From NCBI GenBank assembly GCA_020425125.1, contig JAGQRV010000008.1, forward strand, positions 1 to 64,000: a stretch of DNA of 64,000 nt, in the 5' to 3' direction. The notes under the pieces are model-generated. The model saw only the letters and a list, made by a program, of their open reading frames with translations, did not search any database and was not told where the DNA came from. The DNA comes from Paracoccaceae bacterium (GTDB lineage Bacteria > Pseudomonadota > Alphaproteobacteria > Rhodobacterales > Rhodobacteraceae). Both the position numbers and the translations under genes were made by a program. Positions 27,786 through 36,349 of the stretch are shown here, one piece after another; the stretch's first letter is position 1; every line of letters starts with the position of its first letter.

Positions 27786-27955
27786 CGTAGCCCCGCCGCT
27801 GCACGCTCACGGCGGTGCGTCCGGCCCACGCCGGGACCGCGACAGTGCCCGCCCGGACTCTTGCAGGGGCAAAGACGCTCCGCATCCACAAAGCCGGATC
27901 GGGGATGTCGACGGTGCGGGAGGCCGATCCCGGATGCGGCCCGCCGCAGCTCCGG

Positions 27956-28309
27956 CTATTTCGGAACGATGACCAGATCGTCAGGATTTCCGCCCAGACG
28001 CCTGTAATCCGCGAAAGTCTGCTCCAGGCAGCTTTCCCGCGTCAGAAAGACGTCAACCTGGTACTCCGACATCAGGATCGTTCCGGCCATCTTCTTGGCA
28101 TGCTTGGCGAAATTCGGAACATAGGTCTTGGAGTTGGTGTATTCGGCGGGAAGATCAGCGGGGTCGACGCACCAGTAAAGGACAGTATAGATCTTCTGCG
28201 GCTTCAGATCCTTGTGCCGGATCTCGACGATCCCGTCTCCCCACGCAACGGACGCCACCAGTAGCGCAAAGAACGCAACGGGCGCTGCTTCACCTGCTCG
28301 TTTCAGCAT
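27956..28309 (-). CDS. Small secreted protein of unknown function, paralog A
   Basis: This 117-residue protein has a signal peptide (hydrophobic to about SVAWGDG) and a mature part of about 90 residues. It shares its plan with the next gene upstream: GIVEI, KDLKP, YWC, a second cysteine in ESCLEQTF, and the C-terminal GGNPDDLVIVPK. The two conserved cysteines could form a disulfide. AGGAGG lies seven bases before the ATG, so it is well translated. I do not recognise the family. Confidence 0.75.
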   Translation of the reverse strand: MLKRAGEAAPVAFFALLVASVAWGDGIVEIRHKDLKPQKIYTVLYWCVDPADLPAEYTNSKTYVPNFAKHAKKMAGTILMSEYQVDVFLTRESCLEQTFADYRRLGGNPDDLVIVPK

Positions 28310-28439
28310 CTCTCGTCCTCCTGCGATGACCCCAACTGCACGACCGGCCCAACGACCATCCGAATTCGGTCACCGGAGCGGCGACGCGCGGGTCCCCGGC
28401 AACCGGGCGCCGACCGTTTCCCAAGCCCGCCCCGGCCCG

Positions 28440-28778
28440 CTACTTTTCGGTGATGATCAGGTCGTCAGGATTGCCCCCGGCATCGGCAAAGGCAGTCAGC
28501 GTCTCGTCCAGGCATTCGCTCGTCGTCAGATAGACCTGCGAGTCCAGATAGACAGTCATCAGCGCTCCGGCATCCGCCTTCGACGAGGCCATCGGCATCA
28601 CCGTGTAAGCGCGCGGATCCTTGTATTCTTCCGGCACCTCATCTGGCGCCAGGCACCAATACATCAGGACGTGATTCCCGGGCCTCAGATCCTTGTATTT
28701 CAGTTCGACGATCCCCCCGGCACTCGCTGCCGCAGACATCGCCGCCACACCCAGGACACCAATCAACAGACGTCGCAC
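28440..28778 (-). CDS. Small secreted protein of unknown function, paralog B
   Basis: This 112-residue protein starts with GTG at 28776-28778, chosen because a perfect AGGAGG sits six bases upstream; an ATG 12 codons earlier lacks one. The signal peptide ends near SAAASAGG. The mature part (GGIVELKYKDLRP, YWCLAPDEVPEEY, TSECLDETL, GGNPDDLIITEK) is clearly homologous to the neighbouring 27956-28309 product, so the pair is a tandem duplication. Both lie on the same strand, downstream of the acpP terminator. The function is unknown. Confidence 0.75.
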   Translation of the reverse strand: MRRLLIGVLGVAAMSAAASAGGIVELKYKDLRPGNHVLMYWCLAPDEVPEEYKDPRAYTVMPMASSKADAGALMTVYLDSQVYLTTSECLDETLTAFADAGGNPDDLIITEK

Positions 28779-28860
28779 ACCGAACCTCCTAATTCCGCTG
28801 TTCAGTGCCGGCACGCTAGCAACCGCTCCTCTCGCCCGTCAACCGCAGTGCCCGGAAACG

Positions 28861-28886
28861 AAAAATGGCGACCCTGGGGCCGCCAT
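28861..28886 (-). terminator. Rho-independent terminator after acpP
   Basis: On the minus strand, ATGGCG and CGCCAT arms (28881-28886 and 28865-28870) enclose a CCC/GGG inner stem and are followed directly by TTTTT (28861-28865). It lies 24 bases after the acpP stop and separates acpP from the two secreted-protein genes. Confidence 0.75.
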
Positions 28887-28909
28887 CTCGTTCCGAAATC
28901 CGGTCTGCG

Positions 28910-29143
28910 TCAGGTGGCGTCCGAGATGAACTTCACGGCGTCGCCGAAGGTCTGGATGGTTTCCGCCGCATCATCGGGGATCTCGATCCCGAACTCTTCC
29001 TCGAAGGCCATCACAAGCTCGACCGTGTCGAGACTGTCTGCACCCAGATCGTCGATGAAAGAAGCGCTTTCGGTGACCTTGTCCTCGTCAACGCCCAGAT
29101 GCTCGACCACGATCTTCTTCACGCGATCTGCGATGTCGCTCAT
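28910..29143 (-). CDS. acpP: Acyl carrier protein
   Basis: AcpP carries acyl chains for fatty acid, lipid A and ornithine lipid synthesis. The 77-residue acidic protein has the phosphopantetheine attachment site S37 in [12 protein letters not shown], and the recognition helix [19 protein letters not shown] is intact. It lies 205 bases downstream of fabG, with its own candidate promoter and terminator. fabF, which usually follows acpP, does not. Confidence 0.97.
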   Translation of the reverse strand: MSDIADRVKKIVVEHLGVDEDKVTESASFIDDLGADSLDTVELVMAFEEEFGIEIPDDAAETIQTFGDAVKFISDAT

Positions 29144-29283
29144 GTCATTCCCTCTACTAAGTCTCCGGGGTCTTGCCCGTGTTCACGTCCGGCTCGCCTT
29201 ACATGAGCCACTGTCCGGCCCGCAAGCCTTGCTGTCTGCCTCGCAGCTGGGTCTCTCCCTAGCCCCCCGGCAAATCTGCGAGG

Positions 29284-29311
29284 CCTATAGCACAAGGAAA
29301 AATGATGGCAA
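29284..29311 (-). promoter_or_regulatory. Candidate sigma-70 promoter for acpP
   Basis: On the minus strand TTGCCA (29306-29311) and TATAGG (29284-29289) are 16 bases apart, within an AT-richer stretch of the fabG-acpP intergenic region. It would give a leader of about 130 bases for acpP. A dedicated acpP promoter would fit the high demand for ACP. Confidence 0.45.
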
Positions 29312-29348
29312 ACGCTTTCGGCCCCTCCCCTTGTGCCCCGTCTTTGCG

Positions 29349-30086
29349 TCAGATCATGGCCAGTCCGCCATTGACGTGCAAGACGGTTCCGGTGGTGTAA
29401 CCCGCTTCGGGAGAAGCAAGATACAGCACCGCTGCCGCGATTTCCGCGGCTTCTCCCATCCGCCCGGCCGGCACCTGCGACAGGATCGCGGTCTTCTGAT
29501 CGTCGGTCAGCTTGGCCGTCATCGCCGTCGTGATGAAGCCCGGGGCGATGGCGTTCGCGGTGATCCCGCGGCTCGCCACTTCGTAGGCCAGCGACTTGGT
29601 CATGCCGACAAGGCCCGCCTTCGATGCAGCGTAATTGCCCTGACCGGGATTGCCGGTCGTGCCGACCACCGAACTGATGTTGATGATCCGGCCCCAGCGC
29701 TTCTTCATCATCCCGCGCAGCACCGCTCGGCAAAGCCGCATCGCCGAGGTCAGGTTCACCGCGATCACGCTCGCCCATTCGTCGTCGGACATCCGCATGA
29801 ACAGGTTGTCCCGGGTGATGCCGGCATTGTTGACGAGGATGTCGACGCCGCCCATCGCCTCCACGGCCCGCTTGGGCAGGGCCTCGACGGACTCGGGATC
29901 GGAGAGGTCGCAGGGCAGGACATGAACCCGGTCGCCGAGGTCCGCTGCGAGGGCCTCAAGCGGTTCAAGCCGCGTGCCCGAGATCGCCACGGTGGCCCCG
30001 GCCGCATGCAACGCCCGCGCGATCTCGGCGCCGATCCCACCCGAAGCCCCGGTCACCAGCGCCGTCTTGTCCGTCAGGTCGAACAT
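29349..30086 (-). CDS. fabG: 3-oxoacyl-ACP reductase FabG
   Basis: FabG is the NADPH-dependent ketoreductase of fatty acid elongation, a short-chain dehydrogenase. The 245-residue protein has the nucleotide motif TGASGGIG near residues 12-19, NNAGITRDNLFMRM, the catalytic serine in NISSVVG, and YAASKAGL with the Tyr and Lys. The tail GTVLHVNGGLAMI is typical. The start is the ATG at 30084-30086. fabD lies 25 bases upstream. Confidence 0.96.
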   Translation of the reverse strand: MFDLTDKTALVTGASGGIGAEIARALHAAGATVAISGTRLEPLEALAADLGDRVHVLPCDLSDPESVEALPKRAVEAMGGVDILVNNAGITRDNLFMRMSDDEWASVIAVNLTSAMRLCRAVLRGMMKKRWGRIINISSVVGTTGNPGQGNYAASKAGLVGMTKSLAYEVASRGITANAIAPGFITTAMTAKLTDDQKTAILSQVPAGRMGEAAEIAAAVLYLASPEAGYTTGTVLHVNGGLAMI

Positions 30087-30111
30087 TTCCCGTCTCCTTC
30101 GTCTGATCCGC

Positions 30112-31047
30112 TCACGCGGTCGTGCGCGTCGCCGCGATTTCCGCCGGCGTCGAGATGGCGAGCGTCGCCAGATTGCGGTCGATGCGCCGCACCATGCCCG
30201 AAAGGGCCTTGCCCGCGCCCAGCTCCCAGATCTCGGTGACGCCGTTCGCCGCCATGAAGGCGACACTTTCGCGCCAACGGACCGAGCCCGTCACCTGCGC
30301 GACGAGCTGGGCACGGATGATCTCGGGATCCGAAGTCGCCTCGGCAGTCACATTGGCGACCAGCGGCACGACCGGTGCGGCGATGGCTACATCGGCCAGA
30401 GCAGCGCGCATCGCTTCGGCCGCCGGGGCCATCAGCGCACAATGGAATGGAGCGGATACCGGCAGCATCACCGACCGCTTCGCCCCCTTGTCCTTGGCAA
30501 TTCCGACCGCCGTTTCCACCGCCTCCTTGTGGCCCGAAATGACGACCTGCGCCGGATCGTTGTCGTTGGCCGCCTGGCAGACCCCGACTTCCGCTGCAGC
30601 CTCGGCAATCTCGCTGACCGTGGCGAAGTCGAGTCCGAGGATCGCGGCCATCGCACCCATGCCCACCGGAACCGCGGCCTGCATCGCCTCCCCCCGCAGG
30701 CGCAGCAGTCGCGCGGTATCGTCCAGCGCCAACGCACCGGCCGCCGCGAGCGCCGAGTATTCACCCAGGGAATGGCCTGCCACGAAGGCACCGTCCGCGA
30801 TCTGCACGCCTTCCGACTCGAGCGCCCGCACGACGGCGAGGGAACAGGCCATCAGCGCGGGCTGGGCGTTCCGGGTCAGGGTCAGCGTCTCGGCGTCACC
30901 GTCCCAGATCAGTGCCGAAAGCCTCTCCCCCAGTGCCTCGTCGACCTCGTCGAAGACCGCTTGGGCAGCCGGATAGGCCTCGGCCACGTCGCGGCCCATG
31001 CCGACGGTCTGGGCGCCCTGTCCCGGAAACACGTATGCGCGGCTCAT
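30112..31047 (-). CDS. fabD: Malonyl-CoA:ACP transacylase FabD
   Basis: FabD transfers malonyl groups from CoA to ACP. The 311-residue protein has the N-terminal FPGQGAQ, the nucleophile S93 in GHSLGEYSALAAAGAL and the catalytic His in SAPFHCALM. Late motifs VPLVANVTAE and ELGAGKALSGM are present. It is the first gene of fabD-fabG-(acpP) and is divergent from the cytochrome b561 gene. Confidence 0.96.
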   Translation of the reverse strand: MSRAYVFPGQGAQTVGMGRDVAEAYPAAQAVFDEVDEALGERLSALIWDGDAETLTLTRNAQPALMACSLAVVRALESEGVQIADGAFVAGHSLGEYSALAAAGALALDDTARLLRLRGEAMQAAVPVGMGAMAAILGLDFATVSEIAEAAAEVGVCQAANDNDPAQVVISGHKEAVETAVGIAKDKGAKRSVMLPVSAPFHCALMAPAAEAMRAALADVAIAAPVVPLVANVTAEATSDPEIIRAQLVAQVTGSVRWRESVAFMAANGVTEIWELGAGKALSGMVRRIDRNLATLAISTPAEIAATRTTA

Positions 31048-31237
31048 GTCTCACCTCCCTCGCCTAGCCGGATCTCCGGCTCTGCCTGATTGCCGGGCGG
31101 CATAGCCCACTGACGGGGCAGGCGCAATCTCGGGCCACTCGCGCGCGGCGATGCACAGTCGTCGTGCAGGGAATGCCATGGGCGAACGGCCTGCAGTGGG
31201 CTAGCTAAGGCCGAGGCAGAGAAACCCGGAGATCTCC

Positions 31238-32455
31238 ATGCCCATCCTCGAGGCGAAGCTCGGCAATTCGGTCACAACCTACGGCGCGGTCGCCAAGCTG
31301 TTCCACTGGCTGACGGCGCTGCTGATCGTCACCATCTACCCGCTCGGACTGGTCGCCAATGACTGGCCTTACGACACTTCGGCGCAACTGGCCGCCAAGG
31401 CCACGCTGTTCTCGATTCACAAGACGCTCGGGATCACCGTGTTCTTCGTTGCGCTTTTGCGTATCCTCTGGGCCCTTAGCCAGCCCAAGCCTGGCCCGCT
31501 TCACGCCGACCGCAAGGTCGAGACCTGGCTTGCGGAACTGGTGCACTGGCTGCTCTATATCTCCATTGTCCTGGTGCCCCTGACCGGCTGGATCGATCAT
31601 GCGGCCACGACCGGCTTCGCGCCGATCTGGTGGCCTTTAGGACAGGATCTGCCGTTCGTCCCGAAAAGCGAGGCTGTCGCGCATCTGTTCGGCGGTCTCC
31701 ATAATCTGTTCACCAACCTGCTGCTCGGCGCCTTCGTGCTGCACGTGGCCGGCGCGGTGAAGCACCAAGTCATCGACCGCGATATGACCTTGAAGCGGAT
31801 GCTGCCCGGAACGGCTGCGGTCGCGATGACGGAGACGCCGCACAGCTACACCCCCGTCCTGGCGGCGTTTGCGATCTTTGCGGCAGCCGTGGCATTCGGC
31901 TTCGCATCGGCGCCGGACGGGGGCAGCCCGGCCGACCCCGCTCCGCAGCTGGCCGCCCAGCCATCGGACTGGACGGTGCAGGACGGCACGCTGGGCCTTG
32001 CCGTGAACCTGTTCGGCGCCCCGGTGAAGGGCAGCTTTGCCGACTGGACCGCCAGCATCGCGTTCGACCCGGACGCACCGGGCCCGGATATGGGCAGCGT
32101 CACCGTCGACATCGCGATCCCGTCCCTTACGCTGGGATCGGTGACCGCCGACGCACTGAAGCCGGAATTCTTCGACGCCGATACCTATCCCACCGCCCGG
32201 TACGTGGCGGCGATCCGGGCCGGCGAAACCGAGAACACCTATCTGGCCGAGGGCATGCTCACGCTGAAAGGTGTCGAGAAGCCGGTCACCCTGCCCTTCA
32301 CCCTGGGCCTCGACGGAGATACGGCAGCGATGAACGGCATCGCGTCGATCAACAGGCGCGACTTCGGGATCGGGACGAAGAGCTATGGCGACGAAAAGAC
32401 CGTCGCCTTCGAAGTTGAGGTGGATATCGCACTGACGGCATCCCGTACGAAATAA
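31238..32455 (+). CDS. Cytochrome b561 - YceI domain fusion protein
   Basis: Residues 1-190 form a four-helix cytochrome b561 with heme-ligand type histidines (H23 in LFHWL, H61 in SIHKTLG, and later ones in LVHWLLY and GLHNLF). A further membrane helix lies near residues 208-226. A periplasmic YceI-like lipocalin domain then fills residues 245-402 (LGLAVNLFGAPVKGSFADW, TLKGVEKPVTLPFTLGL). YceI domains bind isoprenoid-type lipids, so the protein may pass electrons between a quinone-like molecule and the periplasm. GGAG precedes the ATG. A separate YceI gene is convergent with it. Confidence 0.9.
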   Translation: MPILEAKLGNSVTTYGAVAKLFHWLTALLIVTIYPLGLVANDWPYDTSAQLAAKATLFSIHKTLGITVFFVALLRILWALSQPKPGPLHADRKVETWLAELVHWLLYISIVLVPLTGWIDHAATTGFAPIWWPLGQDLPFVPKSEAVAHLFGGLHNLFTNLLLGAFVLHVAGAVKHQVIDRDMTLKRMLPGTAAVAMTETPHSYTPVLAAFAIFAAAVAFGFASAPDGGSPADPAPQLAAQPSDWTVQDGTLGLAVNLFGAPVKGSFADWTASIAFDPDAPGPDMGSVTVDIAIPSLTLGSVTADALKPEFFDADTYPTARYVAAIRAGETENTYLAEGMLTLKGVEKPVTLPFTLGLDGDTAAMNGIASINRRDFGIGTKSYGDEKTVAFEVEVDIALTASRTK

Positions 32456-32658
32456 ACTTCCCGGCAGCGGGGAGACCCGCGCCAAGGCTCGCAATGGGAG
32501 CGTGCCGGGCAGTCTGCCGCAGGACGGGTGACCGGCCGAACTGCGCATACGGACGTCGGTCATAGATTGGTCGCGCCCACCTGGATGTGCTGATGAAGGC
32601 CTCTCATCGGACGTCGACCGTCGGGATGCGTCGAACGCGCGCGCGCCGCGAGCATGAC

Positions 32659-32679
32659 GGCCGCCGGCGCGCGGCGGCC
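32659..32679. repeat. GC-rich hairpin between convergent genes
   Basis: GGCCGCCG (32659-32666) and CGGCGGCC (32672-32679) are perfect inverted arms around a five-base loop. It lies 22 bases beyond the yceI stop in the convergent intergenic region. There is no T-run on either side, so it may slow polymerase or protect mRNA ends more than act as a classical terminator. Confidence 0.4.
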
Positions 32680-32701
32680 GGGGAGCTTGTAACCTGAGGC
32701 G

Positions 32702-33307
32702 TCAGGCAGGCTCCCGCCCGGAAATCGCCTCGATCGAAATCTCAACCTCGACTTCATCAGAGATGAAGGGGGCGAACATGCCCAAACCATATTCGCTGCG
32801 GGTCAGCGTGGTCGTTGCCGTGAACCCGGCCGCCGGCTTTCCCTGGTTCGGCGGGAACGGATACTCACCTGCCGTGGTCAGGCTGGCATCCAGGGTGATC
32901 GGCTTGGTCACGCCGTTCAGCGTCAGGTCACCGGATATTTTCGCGGTCTCCGGCCCGGTGACGTCGATCCCGGTCGACCGGAAGCTGATCTGACGGACCT
33001 TCGGATCGAAGAAGTCGCCAGTATCGAGAAGATGCGAATCTCTGGCTGCCCAGCCAGTGTCGAAATTGGCCAGATCCAGGGTTACCTCGACCGACGAGTT
33101 GGCCGGGATGTCCCGGTCGAACAAGATCTCGCCCTCGACGCCCTGGATCATTCCGTAGGTCGTCGAGAAGCCCGCGTGATTATAGCGGAAGGCCGCGGCG
33201 CTGTGGCCCGGATCGATGCTGTAAGCGATCGGCTCGGCCGTGGCCACGGATGCCAGCGCCCCGACGACCGCGCCGAAGCCGAGGGCGGCAAGGGATACGT
33301 ACGTCAT
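32702..33307 (-). CDS. YceI family periplasmic lipid-binding protein
   Basis: This secreted 201-residue YceI-family protein has a signal peptide ending near SVATAEP and the full lipocalin-like barrel: YSIDPGHSAAAFRYNHAGFSTTYG, LDTGDFFDPKVRQISF, GDLTLNGVTKPITLDA and TRSEYGLGMFAPFISDEVEVEI. YceI proteins bind polyprenyl lipids such as octaprenyl pyrophosphate or ubiquinone precursors. AGGAGAG precedes the ATG at 33305-33307. It is convergent with the b561-YceI fusion, whose C-terminal half is homologous. Confidence 0.92.
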   Translation of the reverse strand: MTYVSLAALGFGAVVGALASVATAEPIAYSIDPGHSAAAFRYNHAGFSTTYGMIQGVEGEILFDRDIPANSSVEVTLDLANFDTGWAARDSHLLDTGDFFDPKVRQISFRSTGIDVTGPETAKISGDLTLNGVTKPITLDASLTTAGEYPFPPNQGKPAAGFTATTTLTRSEYGLGMFAPFISDEVEVEISIEAISGREPA

Positions 33308-33608
33308 GATCTTCACTCTCCTGTCGTCACCTGCAAGCGCGTGCGCGTCACGCGCCTCCGCCACCATGTTGCAGCGCAGCATCGTCAGGCAATCCCGCCC
33401 GCTTCCACATTTCACCTGCATTTCCGAACAGATGTAGGCGGGCTGCCCAAAGCCGGACGAAGCATTCGGAGCAGACTTGCATCGGCCGGCATTCCCGCTA
33501 TAAGGCCGCATCTTCCGCAATCCGCAAATCGGCGCAGCCTCTCGTGGACGGGCGCGGAAGGTCACATGCCCGCCCTATGAAATGCGCCCGTGAAAGAAGG
33601 ACATGGAT
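33308..33608 (+). other. Intergenic region, yceI / rpsF
   Basis: This 301-base divergent region separates yceI and rpsF. It holds the rpsF promoter at 33477-33504 and about 98 bases of predicted rpsF leader. The leader includes complementary GGGCG and CGCCC stretches that might form a structure. I see no protein gene. A ribosomal-protein S6:S18 binding leader is possible but cannot be confirmed by eye. Confidence 0.5.
33477..33504 (+). promoter_or_regulatory. Sigma-70 promoter for rpsF-rpsR-rplI
   Basis: TTGCAT (33477-33482) and TATAAG (33499-33504) are 16 bases apart, among the best promoter matches in the window. Transcription would start near 33511, giving a leader of about 98 bases. Confidence 0.6.
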
Positions 33609-34007
33609 ATGCCGCTCTACGAGCATGTCTTTATCGCGCGCCAGGACCTGTCGAACGCACAGGCCGAAGGCCTCGTCGAACATTTCTCCACGGTTCTCTC
33701 CGACAACGGCGGCAAGGTCGTCGACAGCGAGTACTGGGGCGTCAAGACAATGGCCTACAAGATCAACAAGAACCGCAAGGGGCACTATGCCTATCTGCGC
33801 ACCGACGCACCCGCGCCTGCGGTGCAGGAGATGGAGCGTCTGATGCGTCTCCACGAGGACGTGATGCGGGTTCTGACCGTGAAGGTCGACGCCCACAACG
33901 AAGGACCGTCCGTGCAGATGCAGAAGCGGGACGACCGCGACCGGGGCGACCGCGGGGATCGCGGCGACCGGGGTGACCGCGGCGACCGTTTCGACCGCCG
34001 TCGTTGA
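33609..34007 (+). CDS. rpsF: 30S ribosomal protein S6
   Basis: S6 binds the central domain of 16S rRNA together with S18. I start at the ATG giving [15 protein letters not shown], seven bases after AAGGAC, rather than an ATG two codons earlier. The RNA-binding fold ends near residue 100. The 132-residue protein then has a charged tail dominated by repeats of Gly-Asp-Arg, ending in basic residues, which reflects a short in-frame DNA repeat. It starts the rpsF-rpsR-rplI operon. Confidence 0.96.
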   Translation: MPLYEHVFIARQDLSNAQAEGLVEHFSTVLSDNGGKVVDSEYWGVKTMAYKINKNRKGHYAYLRTDAPAPAVQEMERLMRLHEDVMRVLTVKVDAHNEGPSVQMQKRDDRDRGDRGDRGDRGDRGDRFDRRR

Positions 34008-34033
34008 TCCTAGCGCAGGAAGGACATTGAACC

Positions 34034-34261
34034 ATGGCAACCAAACCGTTTTTCCGTCGCCGCAAGGTCTGCCCGTTCTCCGGCGAGAACGCGCCTGCGA
34101 TCGACTACAAGGACACCCGTCTGCTGCAGCGCTACATCTCGGAGCGCGGCAAGATCGTGCCGTCGCGGATCACCGCTGTTTCGGCCAAGAAGCAGCGTGA
34201 ACTGGCCCGCGCGATCAAGCGCGCCCGGTTTCTCGCGCTGCTGCCCTATGCCGTGAAGTAA
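34034..34261 (+). CDS. rpsR: 30S ribosomal protein S18
   Basis: S18 pairs with S6 in the small subunit platform. The 75-residue protein has [16 protein letters not shown] and the signature [36 protein letters not shown]. It keeps a single cysteine in the N-terminal part rather than a full zinc ribbon. AAGGA precedes the ATG. Confidence 0.97.
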   Translation: MATKPFFRRRKVCPFSGENAPAIDYKDTRLLQRYISERGKIVPSRITAVSAKKQRELARAIKRARFLALLPYAVK

Positions 34262-34272
34262 GGAGCGCGACG

Positions 34273-34869
34273 ATGGACATCATTCTTCTCGAACGCGTCG
34301 CCAAGCTGGGACAGATGGGCGAGGTGGTCTCGGTCCGGGACGGCTACGCCCGGAACTATCTTCTGCCGCAAGGCAAGGCGATGCGCGCCAGCGCCGAGAA
34401 CATTGCCCGTTTCGAAACCCAGAAGGCGCAGCTCGAAGCGCGCAACCTGGAGTCCCGGCAGGAAGCCGAGTCGCTGGGCACGAAACTCGACGGCCAATCC
34501 TTCGTGGTGATTCGCTCCGCCTCCGAGGCTGGCGCCCTCTATGGCTCGGTCAGTCCGCGCGATGCCGCCGATGCTGCGACCGAAGAGGGCTTCTCGCTCG
34601 ATCGCAAGCAGATCCGGCTCGCGCGCCCGATCAAGGAACTCGGCCTGCACGAGGTGCATGTGAGCCTGCATCCCGAGGTCGAGGTGACGATCACGCTGAA
34701 CGTCGCCCGCTCGCAGGAAGAGGCAACCCTGCAGGCATCCGGCAAGTCGATTCAGGAACTGGCCGCCGAAGAAGAGGCCGCCGCCGAATTCGCGATTGCC
34801 GAACTCTTCGACGATCTCGGGGGCGCCGTGCTGGATGACGAAAGCGGCGTCAGCACCCCGCAACCCTGA
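34273..34869 (+). CDS. rplI: 50S ribosomal protein L9
   Basis: L9 binds 23S rRNA domain V and helps keep the reading frame. The 198-residue protein has the N-terminal domain [29 protein letters not shown], a long connecting helix rich in Ala, Glu and Gln, and the C-terminal domain with [13 protein letters not shown]. An acidic extension of about 45 residues beyond the usual 150 ends the chain, as in other alphaproteobacteria. A terminator follows. Confidence 0.96.
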   Translation: MDIILLERVAKLGQMGEVVSVRDGYARNYLLPQGKAMRASAENIARFETQKAQLEARNLESRQEAESLGTKLDGQSFVVIRSASEAGALYGSVSPRDAADAATEEGFSLDRKQIRLARPIKELGLHEVHVSLHPEVEVTITLNVARSQEEATLQASGKSIQELAAEEEAAAEFAIAELFDDLGGAVLDDESGVSTPQP

Positions 34870-34899
34870 TCCCGGCAATCGCCGCAACTTTGACGTACG

Positions 34900-34932
34900 G
34901 GCCGTCCCTAAGGGGGCGGCCTGTTTCCTTTT
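34900..34932 (+). terminator. Terminator of the rpsF-rpsR-rplI operon
   Basis: A nine-pair stem (34900-34908 with 34913-34921, one T-G pair) closes a TAAG tetraloop and is followed by TGTTTCCTTTT. It lies about 30 bases after the rplI stop. The rest of the 34870-35162 gap shows no gene. Confidence 0.75.
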
Positions 34933-35162
34933 GGCGGACACGGCTTGGCGGTTTCTGGGCGGGACTGCCGTCCGAGACCGGGATCCGGGCTGGATCCGCA
35001 ACTTCTCCGCGTGGGGCATTTGTCGGCGCGGCACCAACCTGCCAAGATGGGCAGGTGACGCCCGGCCACGGTCCGCCGCCAGACGGGGGCCCGCAGCGCC
35101 AGGGCCACGCTCCGTCTCCGCCAACTGGGACGTTGGTGGACGCGCCACGAGGAGGGACGAAC

Positions 35163-36326
35163 ATGAAAGCATTGCGCCCGGTCGCGGCGGCGGTCGTCGC
35201 CGTGGGCCTGATCGCGGCAGCCTCCGGCATACGCGCCGACCCGACCGGAGACAGCATCGACCTCGGCGCCGTCTTCAACATCACCGGCACGCAGGCCGTG
35301 TTCGGCGTACCGTCGCGTGCGGCTGCCGATCTCGCGGCAGCGAAGATCAACGCGGCAGGCGGCGTGCTTGGGCTCCCTCTCCAACTTTCGCATATCGACG
35401 GGAACAGCTCGCCCGAGGATCTGGGTGCGCTCGTGCGTGCGCGCCTTGGAGAGACTGGCGATCTCGCCGCCCTGTTCGGCCTCGCCGACACCGATCTTGC
35501 GCTGTCCGCAGCGGGCGCCGCGGCGGAGGCGGGCCGCGTCTTCCTGACCAGCGGCGCCACCTCGCCGAAGCTGCCTGCAGAAGTGCCTGGCTTCCTGTTC
35601 CTGGCCTGCTTCGGGGACAACGTGCAGGCCGCGGCCGCGGCCGAATGGGCGTATGGCAGGAAAGGCTTCCGGACCGTCCTGGTCCTGTTCGAAGACGACA
35701 AGACCTACCCGAAGCTTCTGAAGGACTATTTCGTCACCCGGTTCGGCGAACTTGGCGGCACGATTCAGGCGGCTCTCCCGATCACACCGCGCGGCGCCGA
35801 GATTGGCCTGCCCGAGATCGGCCATCCCGATGCCATCTTTCTCAGTGTCACAACCGCCGAGGATGCGGCACCCGTCATCGGCGCGATCCGTGCGGCCGGC
35901 TATGCAGGTCCGATCCTCGGTGGAGACGGCTACGACGCCGAGGCGATCTGGGCCGCGCATCCCGAGATTTCGGATGTCTTCTTCACCACCCATGTCTATC
36001 TGGGCCCGGACAATCCCGATCCGGCGATTGCCGAGTTCGTCGCGGCCTACACCACAGAGACCGGCGAGGTCCCCAACGGCTTCGCCGCACTGGCCTATGA
36101 TGCGGTCGGGCTGCTCGCCGCAGCGATGACGGCGGAAGGCTCCGCCGACCCCGACCGCATCGGCCCGGGCTTGCATGCGATCGGTGCCTATCACGGACTG
36201 ACCGGCACGATCTCCTATCCCACGGGCACGCGGATCCCCAGGAAATCCGTCACCATTCTCGAGGTTGCGGCTGGCAAACAGGGCCTTGTCGAAACGCTGA
36301 TGCCGACGCAGGTGCCGCCCCCCTGA
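35163..36326 (+). CDS. Branched-chain amino acid type ABC substrate-binding protein (LivJ-like)
   Basis: This is a periplasmic binding protein of the leucine/isoleucine/valine-binding fold (peripla_BP_6). The 387-residue precursor has a signal peptide ending near SGIRADP. Conserved stretches include GAVFNITGTQAVFGVPSRAAADLA, the sub-site region LTSGATSPKLP, and FEDDKTYPKLLKDYF. GGAGGG precedes the ATG. No permease or ATPase gene of the Liv type is nearby; instead an AEC permease gene follows after 23 bases. The substrate is unknown. Confidence 0.88.
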   Translation: MKALRPVAAAVVAVGLIAAASGIRADPTGDSIDLGAVFNITGTQAVFGVPSRAAADLAAAKINAAGGVLGLPLQLSHIDGNSSPEDLGALVRARLGETGDLAALFGLADTDLALSAAGAAAEAGRVFLTSGATSPKLPAEVPGFLFLACFGDNVQAAAAAEWAYGRKGFRTVLVLFEDDKTYPKLLKDYFVTRFGELGGTIQAALPITPRGAEIGLPEIGHPDAIFLSVTTAEDAAPVIGAIRAAGYAGPILGGDGYDAEAIWAAHPEISDVFFTTHVYLGPDNPDPAIAEFVAAYTTETGEVPNGFAALAYDAVGLLAAAMTAEGSADPDRIGPGLHAIGAYHGLTGTISYPTGTRIPRKSVTILEVAAGKQGLVETLMPTQVPPP

Positions 36327-36349
36327 CCGGCACATGACAGGAGCGCGCA

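Noticed and set aside
33505..33602. S6:S18 ribosomal leader RNA before rpsF
   Set aside because: There are complementary GC segments in the leader, but I could not match the conserved bulge with confidence; a covariance-model scan (Rfam S6:S18 leader) would decide.
33900..34000. CRISPR-like repeats in rpsF
   Set aside because: The short repeats are in-frame Gly-Asp-Arg codons with no spacers.
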